The notes under the pieces were generated by a model. It saw only the letters and a list, made by a program, of their open reading frames with translations, was not told the DNA's origin and ran no database searches. Made by a program: the position numbers and the translations under genes. Below, piece by piece: positions 1 to 10,751 of a stretch of 64,000 nt of DNA. Origin of the DNA: Diploptera punctata (taxonomy: Eukaryota; Arthropoda; Insecta; Blattodea; Blaberidae); contig JASPKZ010010273.1 of the NCBI GenBank assembly GCA_030220185.1, forward strand, positions 2,321,501-2,385,500, in the 5' to 3' direction. Every line of letters begins with the position of its first letter. Within the stretch, counting starts at the first letter, position 1.

Positions 1-147
1 GTCCTGTTAGAGAATACTACTAAGTAATTTTTGGATGAAATCTCAAATTGGTTTTAGATACGTTTGCATAAAAGAATTTCTCCACTTTAGGTTTAAGTTC
101 GGTTTTTAATTTATCCATATTTATTTACGTAGACTGCAACCTCATTG

Positions 148-470
148 TATTTTAAAATTATCTTAATTATATTTATAATAATCTGGAATCCATCGCTATG
201 GTTTAGGGTTAATGTAATCACCTCAGACGCAGTTCGACCCTTGGTCGTGTCATATTTTTTGGGTGAGGGGTTTTCGTAGTTTCTCTCACCTGTAATACAA
301 GTATTTTAAAATTATCTTAATTATATTTATAATAATCTGGAATCCATCGCTATGGTTTAGGGTTAATGTAATCACCTCAGACGCAGTTCGACCCTTGGTC
401 GTGTCATATTTTTTGGGTGAGGGGTTTTCGTAGTTTTTCTCACCTGTAATACAAATATCAGAAAACCATC
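148..470 (+). repeat. Tandem pair of diverged SINE-A-like units (154 bp period)
   Basis: Two head-to-tail copies (148-301 and 302-455) are almost identical. Each holds a degraded tRNA-type B-box (AGTTCGACCC) followed by TTTTGGGTGAGG and CTCACCTGTAA, the same order as in the full SINE A copies at 48944 and 52782. The second copy runs on into ATCAGAAAACC, matching the SINE A body. I read this as an old SINE A relative that was later duplicated in tandem. Confidence 0.6.
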
Positions 471-1252
471 TGACACTAATTAGTATTGTAAAAAAAAATA
501 ATTTTAGTTGAATTTTTAGAGATTGGAGAAGATATGTTTTTTTCGTCTATAAACGGGTATGAACCAATTAGCTTATTTAGCTTACTATTCCTCTATAAAG
601 GTATATTTTAGTATATTATGCACAAGAATATTTTCTATTCTGAGAAATAGTTTAAATGTATTGAGTGTAAAGTGTAGGTATTTAAAATTAGTGATTATTT
701 TTACATTACCCCCAGTGGGTTCGCCAAAACTTTTCCGTAATGGCGGGTTTCGAGATTAGGTATTACAGCATTGTAATAATAATAATGATACTGATAATGA
801 TAATAATTATAATTATTATTATTGTAATTATTATTATCATCATTATTATTATTTAAAAATTAAATTAACACTATAATGTCCCTTGTTACATATGTGTAAC
901 ATCGGGAATTTATCAGATTATTTCCACAATAAATTAATATTTACCGCGAATGCCTGATTTACAGTTATGTAACAACATTAATAATGTATTTGATTTCGCT
1001 ACAACTAGATCTACATGTTGTGTAACTTTTAAGCCGTAACTAGAGTAACTTCAGGTTTGACCATTAAGGGTTAAGTTAATTTAAGGTTATTAAATCTTTT
1101 GTTTGGAATTAAATTTTATGCATGTCTACTGTATATTTAAAAGTCAGTGGGTCACCTAACTCAGATCGTTGTGGAAGGGGTTCGCGAGTCGAAAAGGTTG
1201 GGATCCGCTGATCTATTCTATCACATTATCTATCTATCCTTCAGGCATATTT

Positions 1253-1254
<2 letters not shown>
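471..1254. other. No gene recognised; AT-rich with trinucleotide tract
   Basis: AT-rich sequence with an imperfect AAT/ATT/GAT tract at about 773-854. The small open frames here show no recognisable motif and look like chance. Confidence 0.5.

Positions 1255-1282
<28 letters not shown>
1255..1282 (+). repeat. Poly-T tract (28 T)
   Basis: An uninterrupted run of 28 T. It could be the poly-A tail of a minus-strand retroposed sequence, but nothing on either side identifies a parent. Confidence 0.7.
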
Positions 1283-1285
<3 letters not shown>

Positions 1286-1750
1286 AATACAAAAATGACT
1301 AATGACGTTGTTGAACAAATAATAGACAAAAATGTTTTGGTTTTGGGGAATATTATTTAATCTGGGTTAAGAAATAACTCTTGAACTTAAGGAGGAATAT
1401 TATTTAAAATTTTTGGGAAAGTGGGTCTGCTATTTAGAATATTTTCTATCTTACCTCTCAAATTAAGGCTAAGAGGTAAAATTATTGAAGTTAAATTTAG
1501 TAATTTTTAATAATATGAATAATTTTAGTTTTTGAAATTTCCAAAAAAAAAAAACAACATTTTATAAAATTGCGCTAAAAATTCATGAAAACTGCCGCAA
1601 AAGCAGCAATTTTCGAGCAAGATAGTCATCTTAATAACCCATATAATTTTTCACCTTGTTTTAAAAACCATGTCACAACTATGCAATAGAAACATAAACT
1701 AATGGTTTCACCTGAATATTCTAACATGATAGGAATTTGATGTTAAAGTG
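1283..1750. other. No feature recognised
   Basis: AT-rich sequence up to the start of the direct duplication at 1751. No open frame, hairpin or known repeat was recognised. Confidence 0.45.
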
Positions 1751-2635
1751 TAGCCTATATAAATAAGATAAAATAAAATCCCTGTTTATATGTTTGTTAT
1801 AGAAATATTCTGTATTTACCTCTGAGCTTCTGAAAAAGTGAGAGGTAAATGTAGAGAAATAAGACAATAGCCTACTGTATAGTTACTAATGAAGCAAATA
1901 TAGCGTTTAATTTTCTATTGTCGTGGTTTTTATGGAGGTAAACTGACGAAATGGCAATTCTTGTCCTTGAGTGTCAGTATTAATTAATTGAAGAAACTCA
2001 TCAACAATACAATTAATAATTCATCAACTTTAATGAACACTTGAAGGATTCTATGTATTTAAGATCGTTAGGTCATGACCTCTCTGCAATACAAAAATAT
2101 AAATTGTTCGTTTTTCCTCTGGGCTTGTGTGCAAAAGTATTTAAAATAGCATACAGTTTATTATGTTTTTCTTATTGAAAACGTATTGCGGATTCCTTGA
2201 TAATCCAAAATCCAATTCATGATTGATTTTATGTGGCAGGTGCTCACTGCCGTTAAGAGTATTTAAAACAAATAAGTTGCTACATTTTTTTATCTGTTTC
2301 TGGGAATTTGTTATTTAATAATTAGCCTTGTATCTATATAATATAGGTTCCTTTAATCTGTAGATCCTGTAGATTTTATTCACCTCACTATATATACTCG
2401 CCGTCTCTCTATCTTTGTAACTATATAACCATCTCTCTCTGCATGACTTCCATATATATATAATATAGAGCTGCTTCAGGAATACGGGGGACATAAACAT
2501 GGGAGGAAGAAAAATTAAGTACATAAGATTTGCTGATTATAGGTCTTTGCAATGACATGCTGATGGAGCTAAATGACAGATGCGAGGATTATGGGATGAA
2601 AATTAATATAAATGAGACGAAGGCCATAAGAACTA
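1751..2635 (+). repeat. Left copy of ~0.9 kb direct duplication
   Basis: Starts TAGCCTATATAAATAAG and ends AAGAACTA exactly where the pogo element begins. The same sequence recurs at 4980-5880 with very few differences, mainly an AT microsatellite length change near 5685-5710. Its last ~120 bp are part of a LINE reverse transcriptase that continues intact only after the right copy. Confidence 0.9.
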
Positions 2636-4979
2636 GGGGAGACACGGGCAATTTGGCAGTATGGGTAATTTGACACTATTTTATTGTGAAATTATTTCCA
2701 ACATATCCTAACTTATTTTACGTAGTTTTAGTGATTGCCACTAGATGTCAAGAACGCTTGGATCTGTGTGATTTTTTTTGGAACTATTTGAGAACTCTCT
2801 ACCGGGATAGAGACTATCTACATTAGAGTTTGAGGTGTCTAGAGAGTTGTAGCAAGACTGTTTGTCGTTGGTAGCAAAGTTTTCTTTTTCGCTGTACTGG
2901 AAGGTGTTATTTCAGTGTGCAATATTTCAAGTTGTACAGGAAACTCCACTGAATCAAGTAAGTTAAAACAAGTTTCATTGTTGTCAATTGTTTACTTTCA
3001 ATTGTTGTACTTGGTATGTTGCAGATATGCCAGGGGAAAGGGGTAAATATGCCAAGTACTCCAGGGATGATTTAAACAAAATCAGTAGAAAAAATATTGA
3101 AGGAAGACTGGCCCGTTTACAAAGCTTCCAAAGAGTTTAATGTCCCTTTCAATACTCTGAAGAGATATTTGAGTATTTCGTCAGGACCCAATGACATTCC
3201 GGATGTGAAAATGGGACGACCTATTGATCTGAGTGTCGACGAAGAGCAGAATGTAGTGGGTTATATTTGCAAAATGCAGGGACTAGGATTTGGGTTGACG
3301 GCTACTGAAGTACGAAAGCAAGCTTTAAACATCGTGTCCACTAGTGGACGAAATAATCTGTTCAACCTTGAGTAAGGCTTAGCTGGATAGGACTGGTGGT
3401 ACTCATTTCGTAATCGTTACGGATTTGCAATGAGGTTTCCCGAAAATCTATCCGTTAACAGAGCTGCAGCAACAAATATAATCTTTATTGATGAGTTTTA
3501 CGACAAGCTCTACTTCTCAATGGGGGAAACACAATCTGTTCGATAAGCCGAATCGTATTTAAAACCTGGACGAAGCTGGCTTCTCTTATGTGAAGAAGCC
3601 TGGAAAAATTGTGTGCCCGAAAGGTCTGAAACGTGTGTATCAGCAGGCTCCGGCAGAACGAGATGAAACTACCACGCTTCTGCTAACTGCCAATGCTAGT
3701 GGCCAAGCAGGGCCTTATATGAGACTTTTGAAGGACCAGAGACTGAGCAACGAATTGAAAGTCAATGTTCCAGCCAATTCAATGGTCTGTGTCAAAAAAT
3801 GACTGGATTAATTCAGAACTTTACCTTCAGTTCCTGAAATATTTTGTAGAATCTATTCCCGCTGCCAGACCTGTAATCCTCATTACGGACTCCTATGCAA
3901 GCCACGTATCCATGGAAGTCCCGAAATTCAGGGAGGAGAATGGCCTGATTTTTGTAACTTATCCTGCACACGACTCACTTGCAGCAGCCTCTTGACATCT
4001 GTGTATTCGGCCCCATGAAAGCAGCATGGAGGAAGCAGGTGAAGGTGTTCATGAAGAAACATGGATGAAAGCCCATGAGAAATGATTTTTATGAACTATT
4101 TCTAGCTGCGTTTGATGATGCAATCTCATTAAAGAACATCAAAAGTGAGTTTCGTACCACAGGAATTTATCCATTCAACAAAAATGCTTTGCCAGATCAA
4201 ACATACGAAGCAGGGTTGCTCCACAATGATACAAGGGATCTCCAAGATGAGGTTTTCCCCATGCCTCAACCCTTTCAATGTGTTGGACAGAGGCAGTCAG
4301 CTGCAGAAAATTGTCGTGTATTTGATTCTGCAACACCTGGGCCATCCACCAGTAATTCTGAACAAATTGCGATGGCCGAACCTCATAATCCATCACCTGA
4401 ACCTCAAGATCTAGTACCTAAACTCAAGGTCCGATTCCCATACCTCAGGATCCGGTACCTGAACCTGAGCAAACAGTGCCTAATCCTAAGCGAAAAAGAC
4501 GACTGCATTTCACTGAGAAAAAGTCCATCGAAAACAGCAACTCAGACTCTTGCGGATCATGTGGTGGCTTTTTCTCAAATGAAAAGAGCGGGAAAACCTA
4601 GATTCAGTGCCTAAACTGTCAGAAATGGTACCATGAACAGTTCGAAGGCATGAGACGGTACAGAAAAAATTTCAAGTGCAATGAGTGTAAATTACAAAAT
4701 TAATTAGAACAAACAAACCTTTTAACACAATATTGCCAAATTAAACTTATAGTATTGCCAAATTATACTTAACTATTGCCAAATTATACTTATATTCAGT
4801 GATGGGATAAAATGCATTTTATAATTTTTTTAAAAAAGATGATGCGGTCAAATTTGCACATTTTTATTGATTAGATACTGACATATATTTTACAGTAATT
4901 GCGATCGAATTTCGACAATAATAAGTTACCTAAAATCAACAAAATGTGAAAATTATTGCCAAATTACCCTTGTCTTTTG
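2636..4979 (+). mobile_element. Pogo-like DNA transposon (Tc1/mariner superfamily)
   Basis: Terminal inverted repeats are visible: the left end has GACACGGGCAATTTGGCAGTA and the right end on the other strand has GACAAGGGTAATTTGGCAATA, 3 differences in 21. Both ends are flanked by TA, the pogo and Tc1/mariner target. The 2.34 kb interior holds one degenerate transposase (3027-4703). A plausible small 5' UTR intron lies upstream: donor-like AAGTAAGT near 2957 and acceptor-like TTGCAG just before the start codon. The right flank is not the continuation of the left flank but the start of a direct duplication. Confidence 0.88.
3027..4703 (+). pseudogene. Pogo/jerky-like transposase with C-terminal PHD-like finger, broken
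   Basis: Would cut and paste the surrounding element. Order seen: a psq-type helix-turn-helix (WPVYKASKEFNVPFNTLKRYL near 3107-3170), a DDE core with the first Asp in LDEAGF (about 3570), the second in ITDSYASH (about 3886) and the third in QQPLDICVFGPMKAAW (about 3980), then a linker and a Cys/His finger (CGSCGG ... CLNCQKWYH ... CNEC) near 4548-4690 that resembles a PHD finger. All three catalytic Asp can be seen but not in one frame: frameshifts near 3075, 3560, 3790 and 3990 and in-frame stops make it inactive. The start is the first ATG after the possible intron. A psq domain plus DDE_1 core is typical of pogo/Tigger/jerky proteins, so the assignment is firm although the gene is dead. 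Confidence 0.85.
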
Positions 4980-5880
4980 TAGCCTATATAAATAAGATAA
5001 AATAAAATCCCTGTTTATATGTTTGTTATAGAAATATTCTGTATTTACCTCTGAGCTTCTGAAAAAGTGAGAGGTAAATGTGGAGAAATAAGACAATAGC
5101 CTACTGTATAGTTACTAATGAAGCAAATATAGCGTTTAATTTTCTATTGTCGTGGTTTTTATGGAGGTAAACTGACGAAATGGCAATTCTTGTCCTTGAG
5201 TGTCAGTATTAATTAATTGAAGAAACACATCAACAATACAATTAATAATTCATCAACTTTAATGAACACTTGAAGGATTCTATGTATTTAAGATCGTTAG
5301 GTCATGACCTCTCTGCAATACAAAAATATAAATTGTTCGTTTTTCCTCTGGGCTTGTGTGCAAAAGTATTTAAAATAGCATACAGTTTATTATGTTTTTC
5401 TTATTGAAAACGTATTGCGGATTCCTTGATAATCCAAAATCCAATTCATGATTGATTTTATGTGGCAGGTGCTCACTGCCGTTAAGAGTATTTAAAACAA
5501 ATAAGTTGCTACAGTTTTTTATCTGTTTCTGGGAATTTGTTATTTAATAATTAGCCTTGTAATCTATATAATATAGGTTCCTTTAATCTGTAGATCCTGT
5601 AGACTTTATCCACCTCACTATATATACTCGCCATCTCTCTATCTTTGTAACTATATAACCATCTCTCTCTGCATGACTTCCATATATATATTATATATAT
5701 ATATATAATAAAGAGCTGCTTCAGGAATACGGGGGACATAAACATGGGAGGAAGAAAAATTAAGTACATAAGATTTGCTGATTATAGGTCTTTGCAATGA
5801 CATGCTGATGGAGCTAAATGACAGATGCGAAGATTATGGGACGAAGATAAATATAAATGAGACGAAGGCCATAAGAACTA
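4980..5880 (+). repeat. Right copy of ~0.9 kb direct duplication
   Basis: Begins TAGCCTATATAAATAAG immediately after the pogo right end and follows 1751-2635 nearly base for base. Unlike the left copy it continues past AAGAACTA into the rest of a LINE reverse transcriptase, so this copy is in the ancestral context on its right side. Confidence 0.9.
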
Positions 5881-6458
5881 TAGGAAGGAAACCAAGGTAG
5901 ATCGCCACGAGGATTAAAGATGAGGCTATTGAGCAAGTGGAGAGCTGCAAATACTTAGGTTGTACTATCAGTAGTAACATGGTCTGCTTCAAGAAGTAAA
6001 GCAGAGGATAGCAATAGCAAAATAAGTTTTTAACAAGAATAGAAGCATTTTCTGCGGATCTTTGGCAAAATAATTACGGAAGAGACTAGCGAAGTGATTT
6101 GTGTGGAGTGTAGCATTGTTTGATGCAGAGATTTGGATATTACGACGGAATGAGGAAAAGCGACTGGAAGCTTTTGAGCATATAAAATGGACAGACGAAA
6201 TAAAAAAATAAAGATGTGCTAGACAGAGTGGGTGAAGGAAGAACAATGCTGGAACTCCACTGACTAAGAAGAAACTGCCTGCTGACGGTTGCCCTAGAAG
6301 GAATGGTCAACGGAAAGTTAGAGGCAGAAAAATACATCAGATGATAGACATTAAAATAAATGGTTTGTATGCGGATACAAAAAGGAAAGCTGAGTTAAGG
6401 AAAGAGTGGAAAATGCTGAGTTTGCAGTGAAAGGCCTGCTCTTGGGCAGAACACTATA
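5762..6458 (+). pseudogene. LINE reverse transcriptase, C-terminal part and 3' end (LINE-E)
   Basis: Decodes in broken frames to the end of a non-LTR reverse transcriptase: FAD- before a region like MELNDRCEDYG and NETKAIRT, then VESCKYLGCTISSN (about 5940), then the post-RT segment with DAEIW, RMMER-like and GRK/RGRK runs. Many stops and small indels mark it as dead. The last bases (TGCAGTGAAAGGCCTGCTC then TTGGGCAGAACACTA) match the 3' end of SINE A (TGCAGTGAAGGACCTGCCTT then CGGGCAGAATTACTA), so this LINE family is the likely source of that SINE tail. The first ~120 bp are also present left of the pogo element. Confidence 0.75.
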
Positions 6459-6469
6459 TATGTATGTAT

Positions 6470-6656
6470 ATGATCAAGAAAAGTTGTTGGGTGTCCCGCT
6501 TCAAAGATTCAAGATTGGCCTCTGGCCACTGGCTCCAACGTTTCGACAAGATCACACATGTCTTTATCATTCAGAGGTCAACCTTGAATCTTCGACGCGG
6601 AAAAACCAAAGGAACTTTTTTTAATCATATTTCTATCCGCAAAAATCTATAATATA
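6470..6656. repeat. Foldback relic with hammerhead-like core, type 1
   Basis: Left arm (TTCAAAGATTCAAGATTGGCC) and right arm (ACCTTGAATCTTCGACGCGG) are imperfect inverted repeats. The unit GGCCTCTGGCCACTGGCTCC then AACGTTTCGAC is shared with the foldbacks at 46332 and 47346. On the minus strand it reads TGATAA, a stem, then GAAACGTT, a decayed version of the hammerhead-like motif described there. Confidence 0.6.
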
Positions 6657-6892
6657 GCATATATATAATCTGAATGCCTTCTTCCTATCTATATAGCTAG
6701 CTATCTAGCATTATTTAGTTAAACCTCGTCTTTTTTACGTTCTTTTACATGCCCTATGCTTGCCACAATTCAAATACATAATTTTAATTTTAGAGGCTAA
6801 CAATAATAATATAAATCGTCATTGGCATTATCTAATTTTTTTATATGGCATTTGCATTTTTTATGAGAAGCAGTGCTTTTGTCATAGTGAAA

Positions 6893-6895
<3 letters not shown>

Positions 6896-6944
<49 letters not shown>

Positions 6945-7370
6945 CTTTATTTTAGCTGGCAGAGTTAAGGCCATAAGGCCTTCTCTTCCACTCAACCAGC
7001 GAATAGTAAAATTATACAAAAAATTACATACATATTACAGTTTTAAGATATTAAAATACAGACTAAACAAAATACAAAGATGATGTGATCTAATACTAGC
7101 TAATACTAACAAAAAAATAGAATATAATAAAATTTAAATTATGTAAAATAAAGTAAGTAGCTTCCTAGATGACTATTAATGGAATGCTCTATATAGTTGT
7201 TATGCAGTTAATGTTTTCATTGTGTCGAACTTAAATATCAGTTAATTTGGATTTATATAATGATAGCGATTGACAGTCCCTGACATGACTGGGAAGTGAG
7301 TTCCATGCTCTAGTCATAGATATTGTGTAAGATTCAGAGTATAGACAGATCCTGTGTTGTGGTATTTATG
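6896..7370 (-). mobile_element. Jockey-like LINE 3' end, copy A (LINE-J)
   Basis: An (AAT)n tract (6896-6942), equal to an (ATT)n tail on the minus strand, is followed by CTTTATTTTAGC, that is a reversed AATAAA signal, and then ~430 bp of 3' UTR and last codons. The same order occurs at 8546-10125. This copy is 5'-truncated at about 7370 and keeps the uninterrupted site (ATATTACAG) into which a hAT element inserted in the other copy. Confidence 0.75.
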
Positions 7371-8142
7371 TGCCTTGGGTTCCTAAACAAACAGGAAAAC
7401 AATTATTTTTGCAAGTGAATTAAGAAAATTCAGAAAATATTCCATAATTTTCATTAATATATGTGTAAATTGTAGGATAGATTACGTCATTAGGAGCTGT
7501 AGAGTAGATCATACAACATTAAATAGTTTGAATTTCAATATAAATTTGCTATGACTTGTTTTATGTCTACATATTACTACTTACTCTAACCTATGTTTGT
7601 ATTGAACAAAGATACGTGTTATTGAGGTTGAAGGTACAAACGGGTGATGTAACTGATGCAGTTAGAGAAGGAGACCAAGACGCCCCCTACCGAAACAACA
7701 GTGCACGGTAATTGGACATGTGATCCCTGCCATTACGTGGTCAGTCCTGTGCCCGCTTGGTTAATGAAACCAGATAGCGGGGAAGCTATTGTTCACTTGC
7801 TATTGTGCAACTTCACCCACAAGCCACACGCTTTACCTTCAAACCAATCTCACTTACAACGTGCTACGTGAACCTCAGAACCTACAGCTCTTTTCACCTA
7901 TTGTGGATAACTCCATAGAATTGTGGGAAAATAACCGTAGCCTATTTTGTTTTGCTTTAGGAGAAACTGTAGTATTAAATCATGCTTTTTAATTATCATT
8001 TGTGCTTGTAAGTTGTAAATTATATGGTTTTGCTCCTCCCCATAAAACTTAGGAAATATTTTACTCGCTCTTATTATCGCCTATATTCATAGTCTGTTTA
8101 ACTAATTTATTATAAAATTTCAAAAGAAGTAACATTATGAGG
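7371..8142. other. Unassigned sequence, slightly GC-richer centre
   Basis: No family recognised. The stretch 7590-7990 is less AT-rich than its surroundings and has two overlapping short open frames (7656-7871, 7789-7992) without motifs. It may be an old repeat fragment. Confidence 0.35.
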
Positions 8143-8333
8143 CCCTTCTTAATAAATAAGGTACGTCTGTTGCATCTTACCTCATAAAAGTTGAGTTTTT
8201 TAGGACATGTTTCAAAACACACTTGTATTTCATCTTCAGCTTATCCAACACAAGTGTGTTTCGAAACATGTCCTAAAAGAACTCAATTTTTATTAGGTAA
8301 CATGTAACAGACTCACCTTATTTATAAACTGAA
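8143..8333. repeat. Short foldback with hammerhead-like core, type 2
   Basis: Two arms of roughly 85-90 bp pair across the centre near 8240: AATAAATAAGGTACGTCTGT on the left answers to ACAGACTCACCTTATTTATA on the right, and TTTTAGGACATGTTTC answers to GAAACATGTCCTAAAA. The loop side contains CATCTTCAGC, which on the minus strand is a perfect CTGAAGA hammerhead core. Confidence 0.75.
8204..8239 (-). ncRNA. Hammerhead-like motif in short foldback
   Basis: Read on the minus strand: CTGAAGA (8239-8233), an unpaired T, a 7 bp stem with AAGT loop (GAAATAC/GTGTTTT, two G-T pairs), GAAA (8213-8210), then a palindromic helix III (ACATGT) and a C at the cleavage position. Helix I is weak (2 bp). Folded by hand, so activity is unknown. 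Confidence 0.4.
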
Positions 8334-8394
8334 TTATATTAAATTATTATTGTACTTAAAAAGCCTATCTCTATATGTTACGTTGCATGTTCAT

Positions 8395-8544
8395 TAATCG
8401 TATTTTTAATCAATACCATCAGGTTATCACTGCGAAATTTATGGTATTCTCTCCTGGCATGGCGTACTTATAACTCACTTCTGAGGTTGGAGCGCCTGGC
8501 AGAGTTACGGTTCCCCTATGGTATGAAAGATGGTGATGATGGAA

Positions 8545-8545
<1 letters not shown>
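8395..8545 (-). mobile_element. SINE A, tail-type-2 fragment without head
   Basis: Matches the second 3' body of SINE A: TCTCCTGGCATGGCGTAC, CTCACTTCTGAGGTTGG and GCGCCTGGCAGAGTTACG, as at 14001-14366 in the opposite orientation. The tRNA-like head is missing. Confidence 0.65.
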
Positions 8546-8607
<62 letters not shown>

Positions 8608-10125
8608 CTTTATTTTAGCAGGCAGAGTTAAGGCCATAAGGCCTTCTCTTCCACTCAACCAGCAATTAATAGAATTATACAAAAATTACATACTTATTAC
8701 TAAGGGGCGGATTTCTATGACCTAAAAAATGGAAAATATGCATACATTTATGACCTAAAAAAAGGTTTAAAAATGATCTAAAAAGATAAAAATATGACCT
8801 TATAATTGAATACATTTTTTACCCATACTGTATTAATTGTTCATTCATATGCATTTTCAATTGTATCACAAGAAAAAGGAAATCTTCTTCTATTGTCCAG
8901 TGCAAACGTTTGCTACCTGTTAACAGAAACCTTTAAAACAAATGTACTGTGAAACTGACGATTTTTATACAGATACAATGTTGGTTACTTCCAATCGCCT
9001 GAAGAATAGGCTATTAGAAATGACCCAAAATATGACTTTATCATAGAAATAAGCAGAAGTACGACCAAAGATCTGAAAAAAGTGAGAATATGACTTTTAA
9101 GACCCAATAAAAACTACTTAATCTTAATAATGAGGCATATATAAATGTTTTTACTTATTTGAAGCTTAGAACATAGGCTTTGGTAAAAATATGACATGTC
9201 ATAGGAATCCGCCCCTTACTTATTACAATTTTAAGATATTATTAAAACACAGACTAAAGAAAATACAAAGATGATGTGATCTAATACTAGCTAATACTTA
9301 CAAAAACATTGAATATAATAAAGTAAAACTGATATAAAATAAAGTAAGTAGCTTCCTAGATGATTATTTGTAGAATACTGTATTTAGTTGTTACGCAGTT
9401 AATATTTTCATTGTGTCGAACTTAAGATATCAGTTAATTTGGATTTAAATAATGATAGCGATTGACAGTTCCTGACATGACTGGGAAGTGAGTTTCATGC
9501 TCTAGTCATAGATATTATGTAAGATTCAAAATGTAGACACGTCCTGTGCTGTGGTATCAAAAGTGAAGAAGAGTCTTGTGATCTTGTTCCTAAGTTGTGA
9601 TGAGCCGATAAATTTTGAAAACGTGTTGTTAAATAACTTGGTAATTATGTGTGCAGAATTTGGAATAGTAAGGTATGTGAATGTAAAGTTCTTCTGTCAT
9701 GTAGGCGTAGCCATGATAAGGCCTGAAATGAAGGAGACACGTGGTCATAACGACGGAGATTGAATATAAATAGAATGCACGCATTATGAGCACGCTGTAA
9801 TCTGTTACATAGATCAGTTGTCAAATTATTCAGTAATACGTATGTCGCAGTAGTCGAAGTGTGGCATTATAAGAGTCTCTACAAGTATTTGTTTTAATTT
9901 TGTAGAAAGGAAGTTTTTAAAACTATTTAGGAAGTGAAGAATTGAGAACATTCTCTTGGAGGTATTATTGACCTGGATTTTCCAGTCTAGGCGTTGGTCC
10001 ATGTAGATACCCTGATTTTTTACTACTGAGCTGTAGAGGATTTTTTTTTTGTCATTTAGGAGAACGGTAGGGATATTTTCGTAATTTATAATGCTTTGGA
10101 TTCGTCGATGTCCTATAATTATGCA
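8546..10125 (-). mobile_element. Jockey-like LINE 3' portion, copy B, interrupted by hAT
   Basis: On the minus strand this runs from a broken reverse transcriptase C-terminus (9551-10125) through the 3' UTR to an AATAAA-like signal and an (ATT)n tail (8546-8605). Recognisable protein segments include GIYMDQRLDWKIQVNN, NSFKNFLSTKLKQ and ETLIMPHFDYCD, the connection region of jockey-superfamily reverse transcriptases, followed by SSQLRNKITRLF. Frameshifts and stops from about 9850 downward make it dead. A 518 bp hAT element sits in the 3' UTR (8701-9218). Confidence 0.78.
8701..9218. mobile_element. Non-autonomous hAT element, 518 bp, 8 bp TSD
   Basis: Terminal inverted repeats TAAGGGGCGGATTTCTATGA and, from the other end, TAAGGGGCGGATTCCTATGA differ at one base. 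The flanking 8 bp CTTATTAC is duplicated exactly (8693-8700 and 9219-9226). The termini fit the hAT 5' pattern YARNG. Inside, ATGACCTAAAAA-like words recur near both ends, as expected for subterminal transposase-binding repeats. There is no coding capacity. The empty site survives in LINE-J copy A. Confidence 0.9.
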
Positions 10126-10136
10126 CTGTCCTATAA

Positions 10137-10384
10137 TTATGATGTGCCAGGAGAGACTTTAAACTAAACTTACTCTATTGAGGCGATTATGATAATGATG
10201 AAAATCATGGCCAGATGGTGTTCGGGATCGTTTAGGGCTTGAAGTTTCCTGACATTCGTGTTGCAGGCGAGGAAAAGCTACGGGAGAAAACCTCACCTAG
10301 GAAACTTTTCCCGACCGGGGATAGAACCCATACTCGCTGCGTGACAAGGTAGCACGCTAGCTCGAGACCATAACGGTGGACTCA
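10137..10384 (-). mobile_element. SINE A, 5' part, minus strand
   Basis: Minus-strand order: CCACCG head, B-box region in degraded form (GGGTTCTATCCCCGG), GGTGAGGTTTTCTCC, CTCGCCTGCAACACGAATGT and the CATGATTTTCATCATTATC stretch, ending inside the type-2 body at about 10140. About 80% similar by eye to the cleaner copies. Confidence 0.8.
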
Positions 10385-10751
10385 TTAATTATAATTGAGA
10401 GAAACTTTTTTTTTTACTGAACATGTCAACTTCATTATATTATTTCAATTTGTTTGGGAATAATCATTTACATTCATACACCGATTTTAATATAAGATAT
10501 TCTGATTTGTTAAAAAATATACATATGAGAGATCTACCATAATTATAACCTTTTTTTAAATTTTGGTCATATTCAGTTTAAAAAATAAAGTTTTTCGATA
10601 GTGTCCATATGCACTCAGCAAATATTGTCAATATCTTAAAATAAAAACAACATCCGAATGAAACTCAACTCCGCAGCAGGTGAAAACAGGTAATTCCATC
10701 CTTCTATCTTCAGCCTGCATTTTAACATCCCTCCTTTAATGCTATTAAGGA
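10385..10751. other. No feature recognised
   Basis: AT-rich spacer. Only 10744-10751 (ATTAAGGA) is notable, as the left target duplication of the following hAT element. Confidence 0.4.
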
